DNA of 16,045 nucleotides from Lactobacillus sp. (GTDB lineage Bacteria; Bacillota; Bacilli; Lactobacillales; Lactobacillaceae): assembly GCA_003482405.1 (NCBI GenBank), contig DMZB01000014.1:1-16045 (forward strand), in the 5' to 3' direction. The translations under genes and the position numbers were made by a program. This document shows, one piece after another, positions 1-6,145 of the stretch. How positions within the stretch are numbered: the first letter of the stretch is position 1; each line of letters starts with the position of its first letter. The notes beneath the pieces are model-generated. The model made no database searches. It was given only the letters and a program-made list of their open reading frames with translations, and was not told the origin of the DNA.

Positions 1-52
1 TTAAAGTTGTAATTTGCCATAACAATATTTATGCCGAGTTGTAAAGTTGCTG

Positions 53-66
53 AACAAACGCTTTCA
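53..66. promoter_or_regulatory. Possible cre or RbsR-like half-palindrome
   Basis: AACAAACGCTTTCA has a central CG. Its right half fits the catabolite-responsive element consensus (CGNTNWCA) while the outer left half does not. The core AAACGCTTT also differs by one base from the core AAACGTTTT of the two operators before rbsD. It lies about 90 bases upstream of the regulator promoter. A CcpA site or a weak site for the LacI-type regulator are both possible; the match is imperfect and could be chance. Confidence 0.22.
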
Positions 67-144
67 TTTCTCAATAAATTGTTATTGATCGGGCGAGAAT
101 CTGCATTCTAATGCGGATTAACGGCCCATTGCAAAGGATGATTA

Positions 145-178
145 TGCTATGATATTTGTAACGAAGTGAGCGCTAATA
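145..178 (+). promoter_or_regulatory. Extended -10 promoter and operator-like palindrome of the LacI-type gene
   Basis: TGCTATGAT at 145-153 is an extended -10 box (TGn plus TATGAT); no good -35 is seen at the right distance, which is common with extended -10 promoters. Just downstream, where transcription would start, TGAGCGCTAA (167-176) is a near-palindrome around AGCGCT with a central CG, the usual shape of a LacI-family operator. Autorepression is the simple reading. Confidence 0.45.
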
Positions 179-208
179 AATCTGAATTTACGAGGCTTGG
201 GGCACAAA

Positions 209-1219
209 ATGGCAAAACGAGTAACAATCAAAGACGTCGCAAAAGCCGCTGGGCTGTCGATTACGACGGTTTCACAGATTTTAAACGGGAAGGGCGACCG
301 ATTTCCAGCGACAACGCAAGAAAAAGTGATGCAAATTCGCGATCAGTTAGGATACGTTCCTAACTTTAATGCCCGTAATTTGATTAGTCATTCGATGAAA
401 ACCGTTGGTATCATTGTGCCGAACCTGGTAAATCCATTTTTTGCCATGTTTTTACGCGGCATTCAGGACGCAATGTACGAGCATGAGTGTGTGCCGATTA
501 TTTTGAGCGCGGATCGAGACGAAAATCTAGAACATTATTATTTAAGAACACTCGTTGAACGTGGTGTTGACGCCATGATTATTGCCAGTTCTGCGGTGGG
601 CAATGCAGAATTGAATGGATTACTCAAACGGAATGCTGTGCCATACCTGCTGTTTGATCAAAATGATCCAATTAACGAGGGTGATCGCATTATTGTGGAC
701 GATGAACGTGGTGGGGAACTCGCAACCAACCATTTAATTGAGGCGGGCCATCGTAAGATTGCGATGGTTTTGCCCGAACGTCCGTCGCAAAATGTACGCT
801 TGCGCTTAGCCGGCTACCGGAGTGCATTAGTGCGGCACGGTTTGGCATTTGATGAGGCACTGGTATTCTCAACTGAGCTTTCCAAAGCCGGTGGTCAGCA
901 TGTCGCCAAGCAGGTGTTCGACTCTGGGGCCACAGCTGTTTTTAGCGCGAATGATGAATTGGCACTCGGCGTCATGCGAGGAGCGCAGATGCTTGGTAAA
1001 AAGGTTCCAGACGATCTGTCTGTTGTCGGTTATGATGACATAGACCTCGACGAGTACATGGTTCCACGGTTAACGACTGTGCATCAGCCTGTGTACGACA
1101 TGGGGACATGGGCCAGTCAAATGATTATGAAGCGGCTACGAGACCCAGCGCATGCGCCGCTGTTCAAGGTTGTCGATGTTGCGTTAGTGAAACGAGATTC
1201 AGTGAGCAATGTTAAGTAA
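209..1219 (+). CDS. rbsR: LacI-family transcriptional regulator, RbsR-like
   Basis: A 336-residue DNA-binding repressor. The N-terminal helix-turn-helix (residues about 5-25, TIKDVAKAAGLSITTVSQIL) is followed by the hinge helix and a periplasmic-binding-protein-like sensor domain. Sensor signatures typical of the RbsR/PurR group are visible: VNPFF, FSANDELALG, VVGYDDID and a late HQPVYDMG. The ATG at 209 is chosen over an in-frame TTG at 197 because the homology begins at MAKRVTIKDV and the TTG would leave no room for a ribosome site; GAGG lies at 192-195 and a G-run at 199-202. Likely effector is ribose or a related sugar, by family resemblance only. The gene stands alone and ends at a terminator. 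The rbs operon is 4.4 kb downstream with LacI-type operators, so control of it in trans is plausible but not shown. Confidence 0.68.
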   Translation: MAKRVTIKDVAKAAGLSITTVSQILNGKGDRFPATTQEKVMQIRDQLGYVPNFNARNLISHSMKTVGIIVPNLVNPFFAMFLRGIQDAMYEHECVPIILSADRDENLEHYYLRTLVERGVDAMIIASSAVGNAELNGLLKRNAVPYLLFDQNDPINEGDRIIVDDERGGELATNHLIEAGHRKIAMVLPERPSQNVRLRLAGYRSALVRHGLAFDEALVFSTELSKAGGQHVAKQVFDSGATAVFSANDELALGVMRGAQMLGKKVPDDLSVVGYDDIDLDEYMVPRLTTVHQPVYDMGTWASQMIMKRLRDPAHAPLFKVVDVALVKRDSVSNVK

Positions 1220-1263
1220 CGGGCACGAGGATTAACGCAAATTAGATTTGATTTTTTGTACTA

Positions 1264-1301
1264 AAAACACCACTTTCGGGAAAAATCCTGAGTGGTGTTT
1301 T
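1264..1301. terminator. Bidirectional intrinsic terminator
   Basis: AAAACACCACT (1264-1274) pairs perfectly with AGTGGTGTTTT (1291-1301), an 11-bp stem with U-tracts on either strand. It ends the LacI-type gene on the plus strand and can also stop the converging toxin-antitoxin transcript from the minus strand. Confidence 0.85.
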
Positions 1302-1366
1302 CTATACTTGAAGTAAGTTTGAGGTGAGGTGTTCATGCTAGTTTGTAGTGGTGTACCGAAAGATCA

Positions 1367-1648
1367 TTAGACAAATTTTAACTGAACGTGCTTGCCAACA
1401 CTGCTGGCAATTTGTTGCAAAGTTTCTAAGCGAGGGTTCATGTTACCGTTTTCTATCCGGACAATGGTGGACTTAGCACGACCAGACTTCTGAGCTAATT
1501 CAGCCTGAGTATAACCGAGTTCGTGGCGCAGATTATAAAGTGCAACCGCAGCGTCATCTGCCGCTAAACCGCGTTCAAAATCTTTTTTAAATTTGGGATC
1601 CTTCAGTTCAGTTTTCAAATAATCATTAAAACTTATTTTCTTCGCCAT
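1367..1648 (-). CDS. HigA-type antitoxin, XRE-family helix-turn-helix
   Basis: A 93-residue protein. Residues about 34-88 form a Cro/C1 helix-turn-helix: LRHELGYTQAELAQKSG then STIVRIENGNMNPRLETLQQIA, the usual order of HigA-like antitoxins. The N-terminal 30 residues (NDYLKTELKDPKFKKDFERG) resemble the toxin-binding stretch found in HigA proteins of HigBA pairs. A clear ribosome site, GGAG about six bases before the ATG, sets the start. The gene begins inside the last 23 bases of the toxin gene, so the two are translated from one message with the antitoxin second and the better ribosome site on the antitoxin. The expected role is to bind and neutralise the toxin and to repress the shared promoter. 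Confident as an XRE antitoxin-like protein; activity is inferred. Confidence 0.8.
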   Translation of the reverse strand: MAKKISFNDYLKTELKDPKFKKDFERGLAADDAAVALYNLRHELGYTQAELAQKSGRAKSTIVRIENGNMNPRLETLQQIASSVGKHVQLKFV

Positions 1649-1988
1649 TTTTTCTCCTTTTCAAGTACGCGTCACGGATATTTTTAGCACGATTCAATTC
1701 TCTGATAGGAGTTTTATTGGATTTTTTCGTGAATCCATGAGTGATGAAGTAGTTGTTGTGATCAACGTGAAAGTAAATAGCACGTTGAATATTAGAAAAA
1801 TATTGGGATCTAATTTCGTACAAATTTGAGTCTAACTTTTTAACCCACTTTTGCCGAATTGCAACTGGTAGTCCATATTTTTGAATAGATGCCATTCTGT
1901 ACGACAGCTTAACCCGATCATCGTATGAGAGCTTTTTTAAAAAATCTGAAAAGTATGAACTAAAGATAAAATTCAATTCTTTATCCAT
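1626..1988 (-). CDS. HigB/RelE-superfamily toxin (phage Gp49-like)
   Basis: A 120-residue protein from the ATG at 1988. The Gp49/HigB signature runs through the second half: KKLDSNLYEIRS, then RAIYFHVDHNNYFITHGF, then TKKSNKTPIRELNRAK. Such proteins usually are ribosome-dependent mRNA endonucleases that stop translation. The open frame continues upstream to a TTG at 2147, but the extra 53 residues are basic, lack family similarity, and the TTG coincides with a TTGACA box, so 1988 is preferred; the resulting length fits the family. No ribosome site precedes this ATG; a hairpin (1993-2014) ends four bases before it, which would keep toxin output low. ATGs at 2105 and 2090 are possible alternatives. 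The 3' end overlaps the antitoxin start. Confidence 0.75.
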   Translation of the reverse strand: MDKELNFIFSSYFSDFLKKLSYDDRVKLSYRMASIQKYGLPVAIRQKWVKKLDSNLYEIRSQYFSNIQRAIYFHVDHNNYFITHGFTKKSNKTPIRELNRAKNIRDAYLKRRKNGEENKF

Positions 1989-1992
1989 GAGT

Positions 1993-2014
1993 AAAGTAGC
2001 ATTAACGCTACTTT
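1993..2014. promoter_or_regulatory. Hairpin abutting the toxin start codon
   Basis: AAAGTAGC (1993-2000) and GCTACTTT (2007-2014) form a perfect 8-bp stem around a 6-base loop. On the plus strand it is followed by more T (2015-2018) and looks like an intrinsic terminator, although no plus-strand gene precedes it. In the minus-strand message it lies four bases before the toxin ATG, in the place where a ribosome site should be. Confidence 0.6.
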
Positions 2015-2116
2015 TTTTCAACTCCTTTGCCTTATATTTAGCAGTTGATCTCGCCAATTTTGAGGCGACGACTTTCAACTGTTTAAACATACGCAAACGA
2101 GTCATAAATACTCGCG

Positions 2117-2147
2117 GATTTACCCGTATTTTTAATGTGAATGTCAA
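2117..2147 (-). promoter_or_regulatory. Candidate promoter of the toxin-antitoxin pair
   Basis: On the minus strand a perfect -35 TTGACA (2142-2147) is followed 19 bases later by TAAATC (2117-2122), a poor -10; GGTAAA at 17 bases is the alternative. If real, the transcript starts near 2110, which rules out translation from the TTG at 2147. The -35 is convincing and the -10 is not. Confidence 0.35.
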
Positions 2148-2199
2148 TGCGGCGAGTTACGAAATCGACGCTAGACAAACCATGACTTTGAGAAAATGA

Positions 2200-3123
2200 T
2201 TATTCTGTCGCGCTGTTCTTCAGAAAACTGGTAATGACCGGGTCGGTTGCTGACTGTTTGGCCACCTGCGCGATGACACTCAAAGTGAGTTCATCGTCAG
2301 GCAGTTTGAGTGCAGTTACACCGGGTGTCAGTTTGTCGGGTTCAACCGTTGAGTTAGGGACGATGGCAGCGCCCATGCCCTTGGCCGCAAGCCGTTCCGC
2401 CGTGATCAAATTGGCCGTCACAAATGTCCGCCACGGGTGAATGTTGTGGGCGGCTAAATAACCGGTCACCAGTCGTTGAAAGCCGGAATCACCACGTTCC
2501 ATGATCAGTTCTTGGCGCGCAAAATTAAATAAGATGGCGTCTGTTTGACCACTTTGGTCCAAATGATCGGTATCGTGTAGGTTTGGCAGCGCATCCTTGG
2601 TCATAATTAGGGTGCAACCTTCTGAATACACGGGGATGTGGACGATGTCTGGTTGCGGCGTCGGGGCGACACCAAAGTAAATGTCTAACTGGTTGCTGGT
2701 CAACGCTTGTTCTCCTTGCGCAGGGGCCAGTTCATGAAGTGCCAACGTAATTTCAGGATGATGGCGATGAAAGGCCGGTAATAAATTTGGCATCAAAACG
2801 GATCCAAGCGACTGGGTCACGCCCAAACGCAGGGTCGTTGGCGTAGGCGCATCAAAGCGCTGCAGGTTACTAACGACACGGTCAACTTGATTGAGCAGGA
2901 CACTCATCTGGTTAAGATAATAATTGCCGGCAGCCGTTAATACGAGCGGATGGGAACTTCGGTCGACTAACTGCACGCCTAAATTGTTTTCGAAGCGTTT
3001 AAGTTGCTTGCTGACGTTTGGTTGCGTGAGATAAAGGGCGGCCGCGGTGTCGGAAATACTGCCAGTTATCTGGAGTGAACTGAGAATTTTTAACAGTTGT
3101 TGGTTCTGATTTAGTTTTGACAT
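2200..3123 (-). CDS. LysR-family transcriptional regulator
   Basis: A 307-residue LysR-type regulator. The N-terminal winged helix-turn-helix (residues about 7-65) shows the family pattern: LSSLQITGSISDTAAALYLT, QPNVSKQLKRFENNLGVQL, then LVLTAAGNYYL. A linker helix and a two-lobed effector domain follow (about residues 85-300), with the usual LRLGVTQSLGSVLMPNLLPAFHRHHPEI start. The ATG at 3123 is chosen because GGAGG lies about eight bases before it; an in-frame TTG at 3141 precedes that ribosome site and is not credible. It is divergent from the flavoprotein reductase gene, the classic layout of a LysR regulator and its target. A perfect inverted repeat 18 bases before its start is a probable binding site. 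The effector is unknown and may be the substrate of the neighbouring enzyme. Confidence 0.9.
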   Translation of the reverse strand: MSKLNQNQQLLKILSSLQITGSISDTAAALYLTQPNVSKQLKRFENNLGVQLVDRSSHPLVLTAAGNYYLNQMSVLLNQVDRVVSNLQRFDAPTPTTLRLGVTQSLGSVLMPNLLPAFHRHHPEITLALHELAPAQGEQALTSNQLDIYFGVAPTPQPDIVHIPVYSEGCTLIMTKDALPNLHDTDHLDQSGQTDAILFNFARQELIMERGDSGFQRLVTGYLAAHNIHPWRTFVTANLITAERLAAKGMGAAIVPNSTVEPDKLTPGVTALKLPDDELTLSVIAQVAKQSATDPVITSFLKNSATE

Positions 3124-3140
3124 TAAGGGACCTCCAAACA

Positions 3141-3160
3141 ATATGCCAGTTTAGGCATAT
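3141..3160. promoter_or_regulatory. LysR-type operator palindrome
   Basis: ATATGCC (3141-3147), a 6-base spacer AGTTTA, and GGCATAT (3154-3160) form a perfect inverted repeat in the divergent region. Length and dyad shape fit a LysR-type box (T-N11-A style). It sits just upstream of the LysR ribosome site and 134 bases before the reductase gene, a position suiting autorepression and activation of the divergent gene. Confidence 0.65.
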
Positions 3161-3294
3161 CATCTCACTTAAAAAGATATTTCACAATTGCATCGAAACC
3201 AGCGACAATGGTGGTGAGAGAAATTGGGATTACGAATGCCTTCTTGGAATCATTGCTCATTATCAAACAAAGTAATTAAAACGGAGGTTATGTT

Positions 3295-5148
3295 ATGACA
3301 GAAACAAAGTGGGCGCGCACGTATGATGTTATTGTAATTGGCTTTGGGGCAGCTGGGGCGACAGCCAGTCGGTTTGCCGCAGACAAGGGCGCTAAAGTCC
3401 TGCTACTGGATGCTGCACCTGAAGGCCATGAAGGTGGCAATACACGTTACGCTGGGCAAGTTGTCTTGACTGGGCACGATCGCGCTAAGACAAAAGCTTA
3501 CTTCAAGGCCTTATTCAATAATATTCAAATTGAAGATGACATGCTGGATACGTACGTGGATGGAATCAATCAGATCCCGGAGTACATGCATGATTACCTC
3601 GACGTTGACGAACCATCTAGTTATAACAAAACGCACCGTGATCCAGGTTGGCAGGACTTTGCTCATGGGCTGTCGCCTGAATACCCAGAGTTTAACGGAT
3701 CTGACGCCATCGATTTAACGACGGTGCATGACGGTTTCTTTGACGCTACTTTATGGAAGAATTTGCGTAAACATGTCACAGACCGGAGTGATAAGATCGA
3801 TGTTTGGCTGGAAAGCCCGGCACTTCACTTGATTCAGGACCCGGAGACAAAAACGATTACCGGGGTGACGGTCAAACGTAATGGGCAGGATGTTAACATT
3901 GCTGCTCGTAACGGGGTCGTTATGACAATGGGCGGATTTGAAAATAATAATGCCGATATTCAAAACTTTATTGGTGTGCCTAAGCTGAAGGTGATCGGAA
4001 CCCTGTATAACAAAGGCGACGGCATTCGGATGGCTCAGGCGGTCGGCGCCAGCTTCTGGCACATGCACAGTTATGAAGGTTACGGGTTCGACACTGGTTT
4101 TACGTTTGAAAATCCGGCTGAAGAACGGGGTAAGTTCATTCTTGGCGCTTGGCCTGAAATGTCACACGGCAGTATTTTTATTGCCGCCGATGACGGTAGC
4201 CGTTACGTCCGTGAAGATGAAGACGGGCGGCATGGTCACGCGTACGAACACGGTCAGTGGCATAATCCCACTGTCTACGCACATCCACACTTGATTTTTG
4301 ATCAGGCACAATATGATGTCATCAAGAACCAGGGTCAACTGCCATATACGGACTTCTTTAAGCTGGTTGTAAAAGGGAACACGTTGGCGGAATTGGCTGA
4401 CAAGATCCAGGCAGATCCGACCGTGCTAACGCAAACTGTGGCAACCTTTAATCGTTCTGCGAAGGCTGGCCGTGATGATCAACTCGGCCGTCACGGCGAT
4501 ACGATGCGTGCTTTGGACGATGGGCCATATTACGCCGTAGAGTTAGCCACTGCCATGCTTAATACTCAGGGTGGTGCCAAACGTAATGCTCGAGCTGAGG
4601 TGTTAAATGCTGACGGTCAACCCATTCCACACTTGTATTCGGCAGGTGAATTTGGTGGCATTAATGCCAACCAGTACAATGGTGGTGGGAACCTGGCTGA
4701 ATGCTTGATTTTCGGAAAAATTGCCGGTGAAAATGCGGCAAGCCGCAAGCAGTCTGTTGCGGGTGTAACGGATTCCAATGCTTCAACCGAAACGGATGCT
4801 GACACGTCTGCATCGATTCATGAGGACGAAGCCGATGATCTTGGCGGTAACGATTTGGCAGATGATGCAAAGAACTTCACGGTTGGTGATGATCAATACT
4901 TAGGCAGTGCCAACAACGGTATTGGTGGCAAAATTGTGGTTCGGGTAACCTACACTGACCAACGAATTAAGAATATTGAAGTCCTTCAGGAAAGCGAAAG
5001 TGAAGATGTAGGCCGCAAAGCCGTAGAAGAGCTGCCACGCGAAATGGTGGCCCAAAATTCCGCTGATGTTGATGCAGTTTCCGGTGCATCGTCATCCAGC
5101 CGTGCCATTAAGACGGCGGTTAAGGATGCGCTAAGCAAGGCCAAGTAG
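3295..5148 (+). CDS. Cytoplasmic FAD/FMN flavoprotein reductase, fumarate-reductase-like
   Basis: A 617-residue two-domain flavoprotein. Residues about 10-480 are an FAD_binding_2 domain: Rossmann motif GFGAAG at 16-21 with acidic D39, GGNTRYAGQ near 47-55, and the late SAGEFGG and GGGNLAECLIFGKIAG stretch. An acidic linker rich in Asp, Ser and Thr (about 485-525) leads to a C-terminal FMN_bind domain ending in DAVSGASSSS, where Ser599 would be the residue to which ApbE attaches FMN. There is no signal peptide or membrane segment, so it should work in the cytoplasm. Family members reduce a C=C bond in fumarate, urocanate or similar acids. Here the usual HHTMGG motif reads MLNTQGG (421-427) and the NRLGGNA arginine is Tyr461, so fumarate is doubtful. 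GGAGG seven bases before the ATG sets the start. No ApbE or electron-donor gene is in the window. Confidence 0.85.
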   Translation: MTETKWARTYDVIVIGFGAAGATASRFAADKGAKVLLLDAAPEGHEGGNTRYAGQVVLTGHDRAKTKAYFKALFNNIQIEDDMLDTYVDGINQIPEYMHDYLDVDEPSSYNKTHRDPGWQDFAHGLSPEYPEFNGSDAIDLTTVHDGFFDATLWKNLRKHVTDRSDKIDVWLESPALHLIQDPETKTITGVTVKRNGQDVNIAARNGVVMTMGGFENNNADIQNFIGVPKLKVIGTLYNKGDGIRMAQAVGASFWHMHSYEGYGFDTGFTFENPAEERGKFILGAWPEMSHGSIFIAADDGSRYVREDEDGRHGHAYEHGQWHNPTVYAHPHLIFDQAQYDVIKNQGQLPYTDFFKLVVKGNTLAELADKIQADPTVLTQTVATFNRSAKAGRDDQLGRHGDTMRALDDGPYYAVELATAMLNTQGGAKRNARAEVLNADGQPIPHLYSAGEFGGINANQYNGGGNLAECLIFGKIAGENAASRKQSVAGVTDSNASTETDADTSASIHEDEADDLGGNDLADDAKNFTVGDDQYLGSANNGIGGKIVVRVTYTDQRIKNIEVLQESESEDVGRKAVEELPREMVAQNSADVDAVSGASSSSRAIKTAVKDALSKAK

Positions 5149-5186
5149 GCAAGACTAAAGTATCAGTAATTTTCAGTAAGTAGTTC

Positions 5187-5235
5187 AAAATAGACACGGC
5201 ACAGGCTAGATTTGACCTGTACCGTGCCTATTTTT
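5187..5235 (+). terminator. Intrinsic terminator of the reductase gene
   Basis: A long stem: GACACGGCACAGG (5193-5205) opposite CCTGTACCGTGCC (5216-5228) with two mismatches, flanked outside by AAAATAG and CTATTTTT. The U-tract at 5231-5235 follows directly. It closes the single-gene reductase transcript. Confidence 0.85.
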
Positions 5236-5273
5236 GCGCCGAAGCTTAATTTTTGCCTGGATAAATCGCAGGT

Positions 5274-5528
5274 TCACTCAGAAATAATTTCCTGCAATAT
5301 TTGCTGTAAAGCAGCATAACTGAAACTTGATATGATTTCGCCCGTAAATTCCACGTGCCGTTTTTTTACCGAAAAGGTGTGTAGTTGTAGCGGGTTAATA
5401 AAACCATTAATACCGACAGTAGTTTGAATGGGGATGAAGAAGTCTCTAAGACGGTTGTTTACAGCATGCGTGATTGGTACAACCACAGTCAATCCGGTGA
5501 GCTGTGTGTAGCCCTTTGCGCCATTTTG
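5274..5528 (-). pseudogene. Truncated MazF/PemK-family toxin remnant
   Basis: An open stretch of 84 codons on the minus strand encodes the last two thirds of a MazF-like mRNA interferase. The family core is visible: TQLTGLTVVVPITHAVNN, then FFIPIQTTVGINGFINPLQL, then KKRHVEFTGEIISS and a C-terminal helix. Full MazF proteins begin with about 30-40 more residues holding the GDI...D..PT.G.EQ..RP segment; here a TGA at 5529-5531 cuts the frame and no such segment is found upstream in another frame. There is no proper start codon or ribosome site, only an internal TTG at 5490-5492. No MazE antitoxin gene adjoins it. It is best read as a decayed toxin gene between two transcription units. Confidence 0.6.
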
Positions 5529-5561
5529 TCATGCGGAATAAAGAAAAAATAAAATAAGCCC

Positions 5562-5590
5562 TTGTAAGCCTTTACAAAACATGATATTAT
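5562..5590 (+). promoter_or_regulatory. Promoter of the ribose operon
   Basis: TTGTAA (5562-5567) and TATTAT (5585-5590) are spaced by exactly 17 bases. Transcription would start near 5597, leaving a leader of about 120 bases that holds two operator palindromes and a hairpin before rbsD. Confidence 0.65.
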
Positions 5591-5609
5591 TTTCACATTG
5601 ATTTTTTAA

Positions 5610-5621
5610 TAAAACGTTTTA
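5610..5621. promoter_or_regulatory. Operator O1 of the rbs operon
   Basis: TAAAACGTTTTA is a perfect 12-bp palindrome with a central CG, the shape of LacI-family (RbsR-type) operators. It lies about 14 bases after the expected transcription start, a position where a bound repressor blocks elongation or open-complex formation. It lacks the outer bases of a cre site. Confidence 0.75.
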
Positions 5622-5631
5622 CTAACGACAC

Positions 5632-5657
5632 GGCGGACTGATTAGATCCGCCTAATC
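5632..5657 (+). promoter_or_regulatory. Two overlapping leader hairpins between the rbs operators
   Basis: GGCGGA (5632-5637) can pair with TCCGCC (5647-5652); alternatively GATTAG (5640-5645) can pair with CTAATC (5652-5657). The two stems share bases and cannot fully coexist except as a pseudoknot. No U-tract follows, so this is not a plain terminator. It may be a structured leader element or chance; the GC-rich stem stands out in an AT-rich leader. Confidence 0.4.
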
Positions 5658-5665
5658 TTATTATT

Positions 5666-5679
5666 GTAAAACGTTTTAC
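5666..5679. promoter_or_regulatory. Operator O2 of the rbs operon
   Basis: GTAAAACGTTTTAC is a perfect 14-bp palindrome with the same core as O1. The two centres are 57 bp apart, about five and a half helical turns. Two such sites suggest repression by one LacI-type dimer or tetramer at both, possibly with a DNA loop. The RbsR-like product of the gene at 209-1219 is the only LacI-type protein in the window. Confidence 0.75.
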
Positions 5680-5715
5680 TAAGCACCTTACACATCTTTT
5701 GAAAGGAGCAACATC

Positions 5716-6111
5716 ATGAAAAAAACAACTGTTATTAACTCAGATTTATCCCGTGTCATTGCTAATATGGGGCACATGGACTGGTTATCGATTGGGGATG
5801 CCGGCATGCCTGTTCCGGCTGGTACTGAAAAAATCGATCTAGCTGTGACCAAGCAATTACCAAGTTTTATCGACGTTTTGAAAAACGTCTTGGCCGAGTT
5901 GGAAGTCCAACACATTTATTTAGCTGAGGAGATCAAAACCGTTAACCCTGAACAATTGACGGCGATCAAAAATTTGCTGCCGGACACACCGATTACGTTT
6001 GTTCCACACAGCGAATTAAAGAAAGACCTGAGCAAGACACATGCCTTTGTGCGGACAGGCGAAATGACCGCGTACTCAAACATTATTTTGGAAAGTGGCG
6101 TTACGTTTTAA
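5716..6111 (+). CDS. rbsD: D-ribose pyranase RbsD
   Basis: A 131-residue enzyme that interconverts the beta-pyranose and beta-furanose forms of D-ribose so that ribokinase can use the sugar. Family landmarks are present: [23 protein letters not shown] near the N-terminus, with the catalytic-site His20 and Asp28, and the C-terminal [21 protein letters not shown], whose Tyr and Asn help bind the sugar. Length is normal for RbsD. The ATG is preceded by AAAGGAG with seven bases of spacing. It is the first gene of the operon, 34 bases before the transporter gene, and follows two LacI-type operators, so it should be induced by ribose. Confidence 0.95.
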   Translation: MKKTTVINSDLSRVIANMGHMDWLSIGDAGMPVPAGTEKIDLAVTKQLPSFIDVLKNVLAELEVQHIYLAEEIKTVNPEQLTAIKNLLPDTPITFVPHSELKKDLSKTHAFVRTGEMTAYSNIILESGVTF

Positions 6112-6145
6112 TTCGTGACCACATAAGCTTAGAGGGAGCATAGAG

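Noticed and set aside
166..363. A 65-codon open frame overlapping the start of the LacI-type gene
   Set aside because: It is a shadow frame of the regulator with no ribosome site and no family similarity.
1992..2018. Plus-strand intrinsic terminator at the toxin start
   Set aside because: Shape fits, but no plus-strand gene ends there; kept as a hairpin affecting the minus-strand message instead.
1989..2148. Extending the toxin gene to the TTG at 2147
   Set aside because: The TTG lies in a probable -35 box, has no ribosome site, and the added residues do not resemble the toxin family.
3751..4068. A 105-codon open frame antisense to the flavoprotein gene
   Set aside because: Coding evidence is overwhelming for the plus-strand enzyme; the antisense frame has no ribosome site or recognised motif.
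5632..5657. A terminator or riboswitch in the rbs leader
   Set aside because: No U-tract follows the GC stem and no known riboswitch core is visible; recorded only as competing hairpins.
5610..5679. The two rbs palindromes as CcpA cre sites
   Set aside because: They lack the outer TG...CA of the cre consensus and are better explained as LacI-type specific operators.
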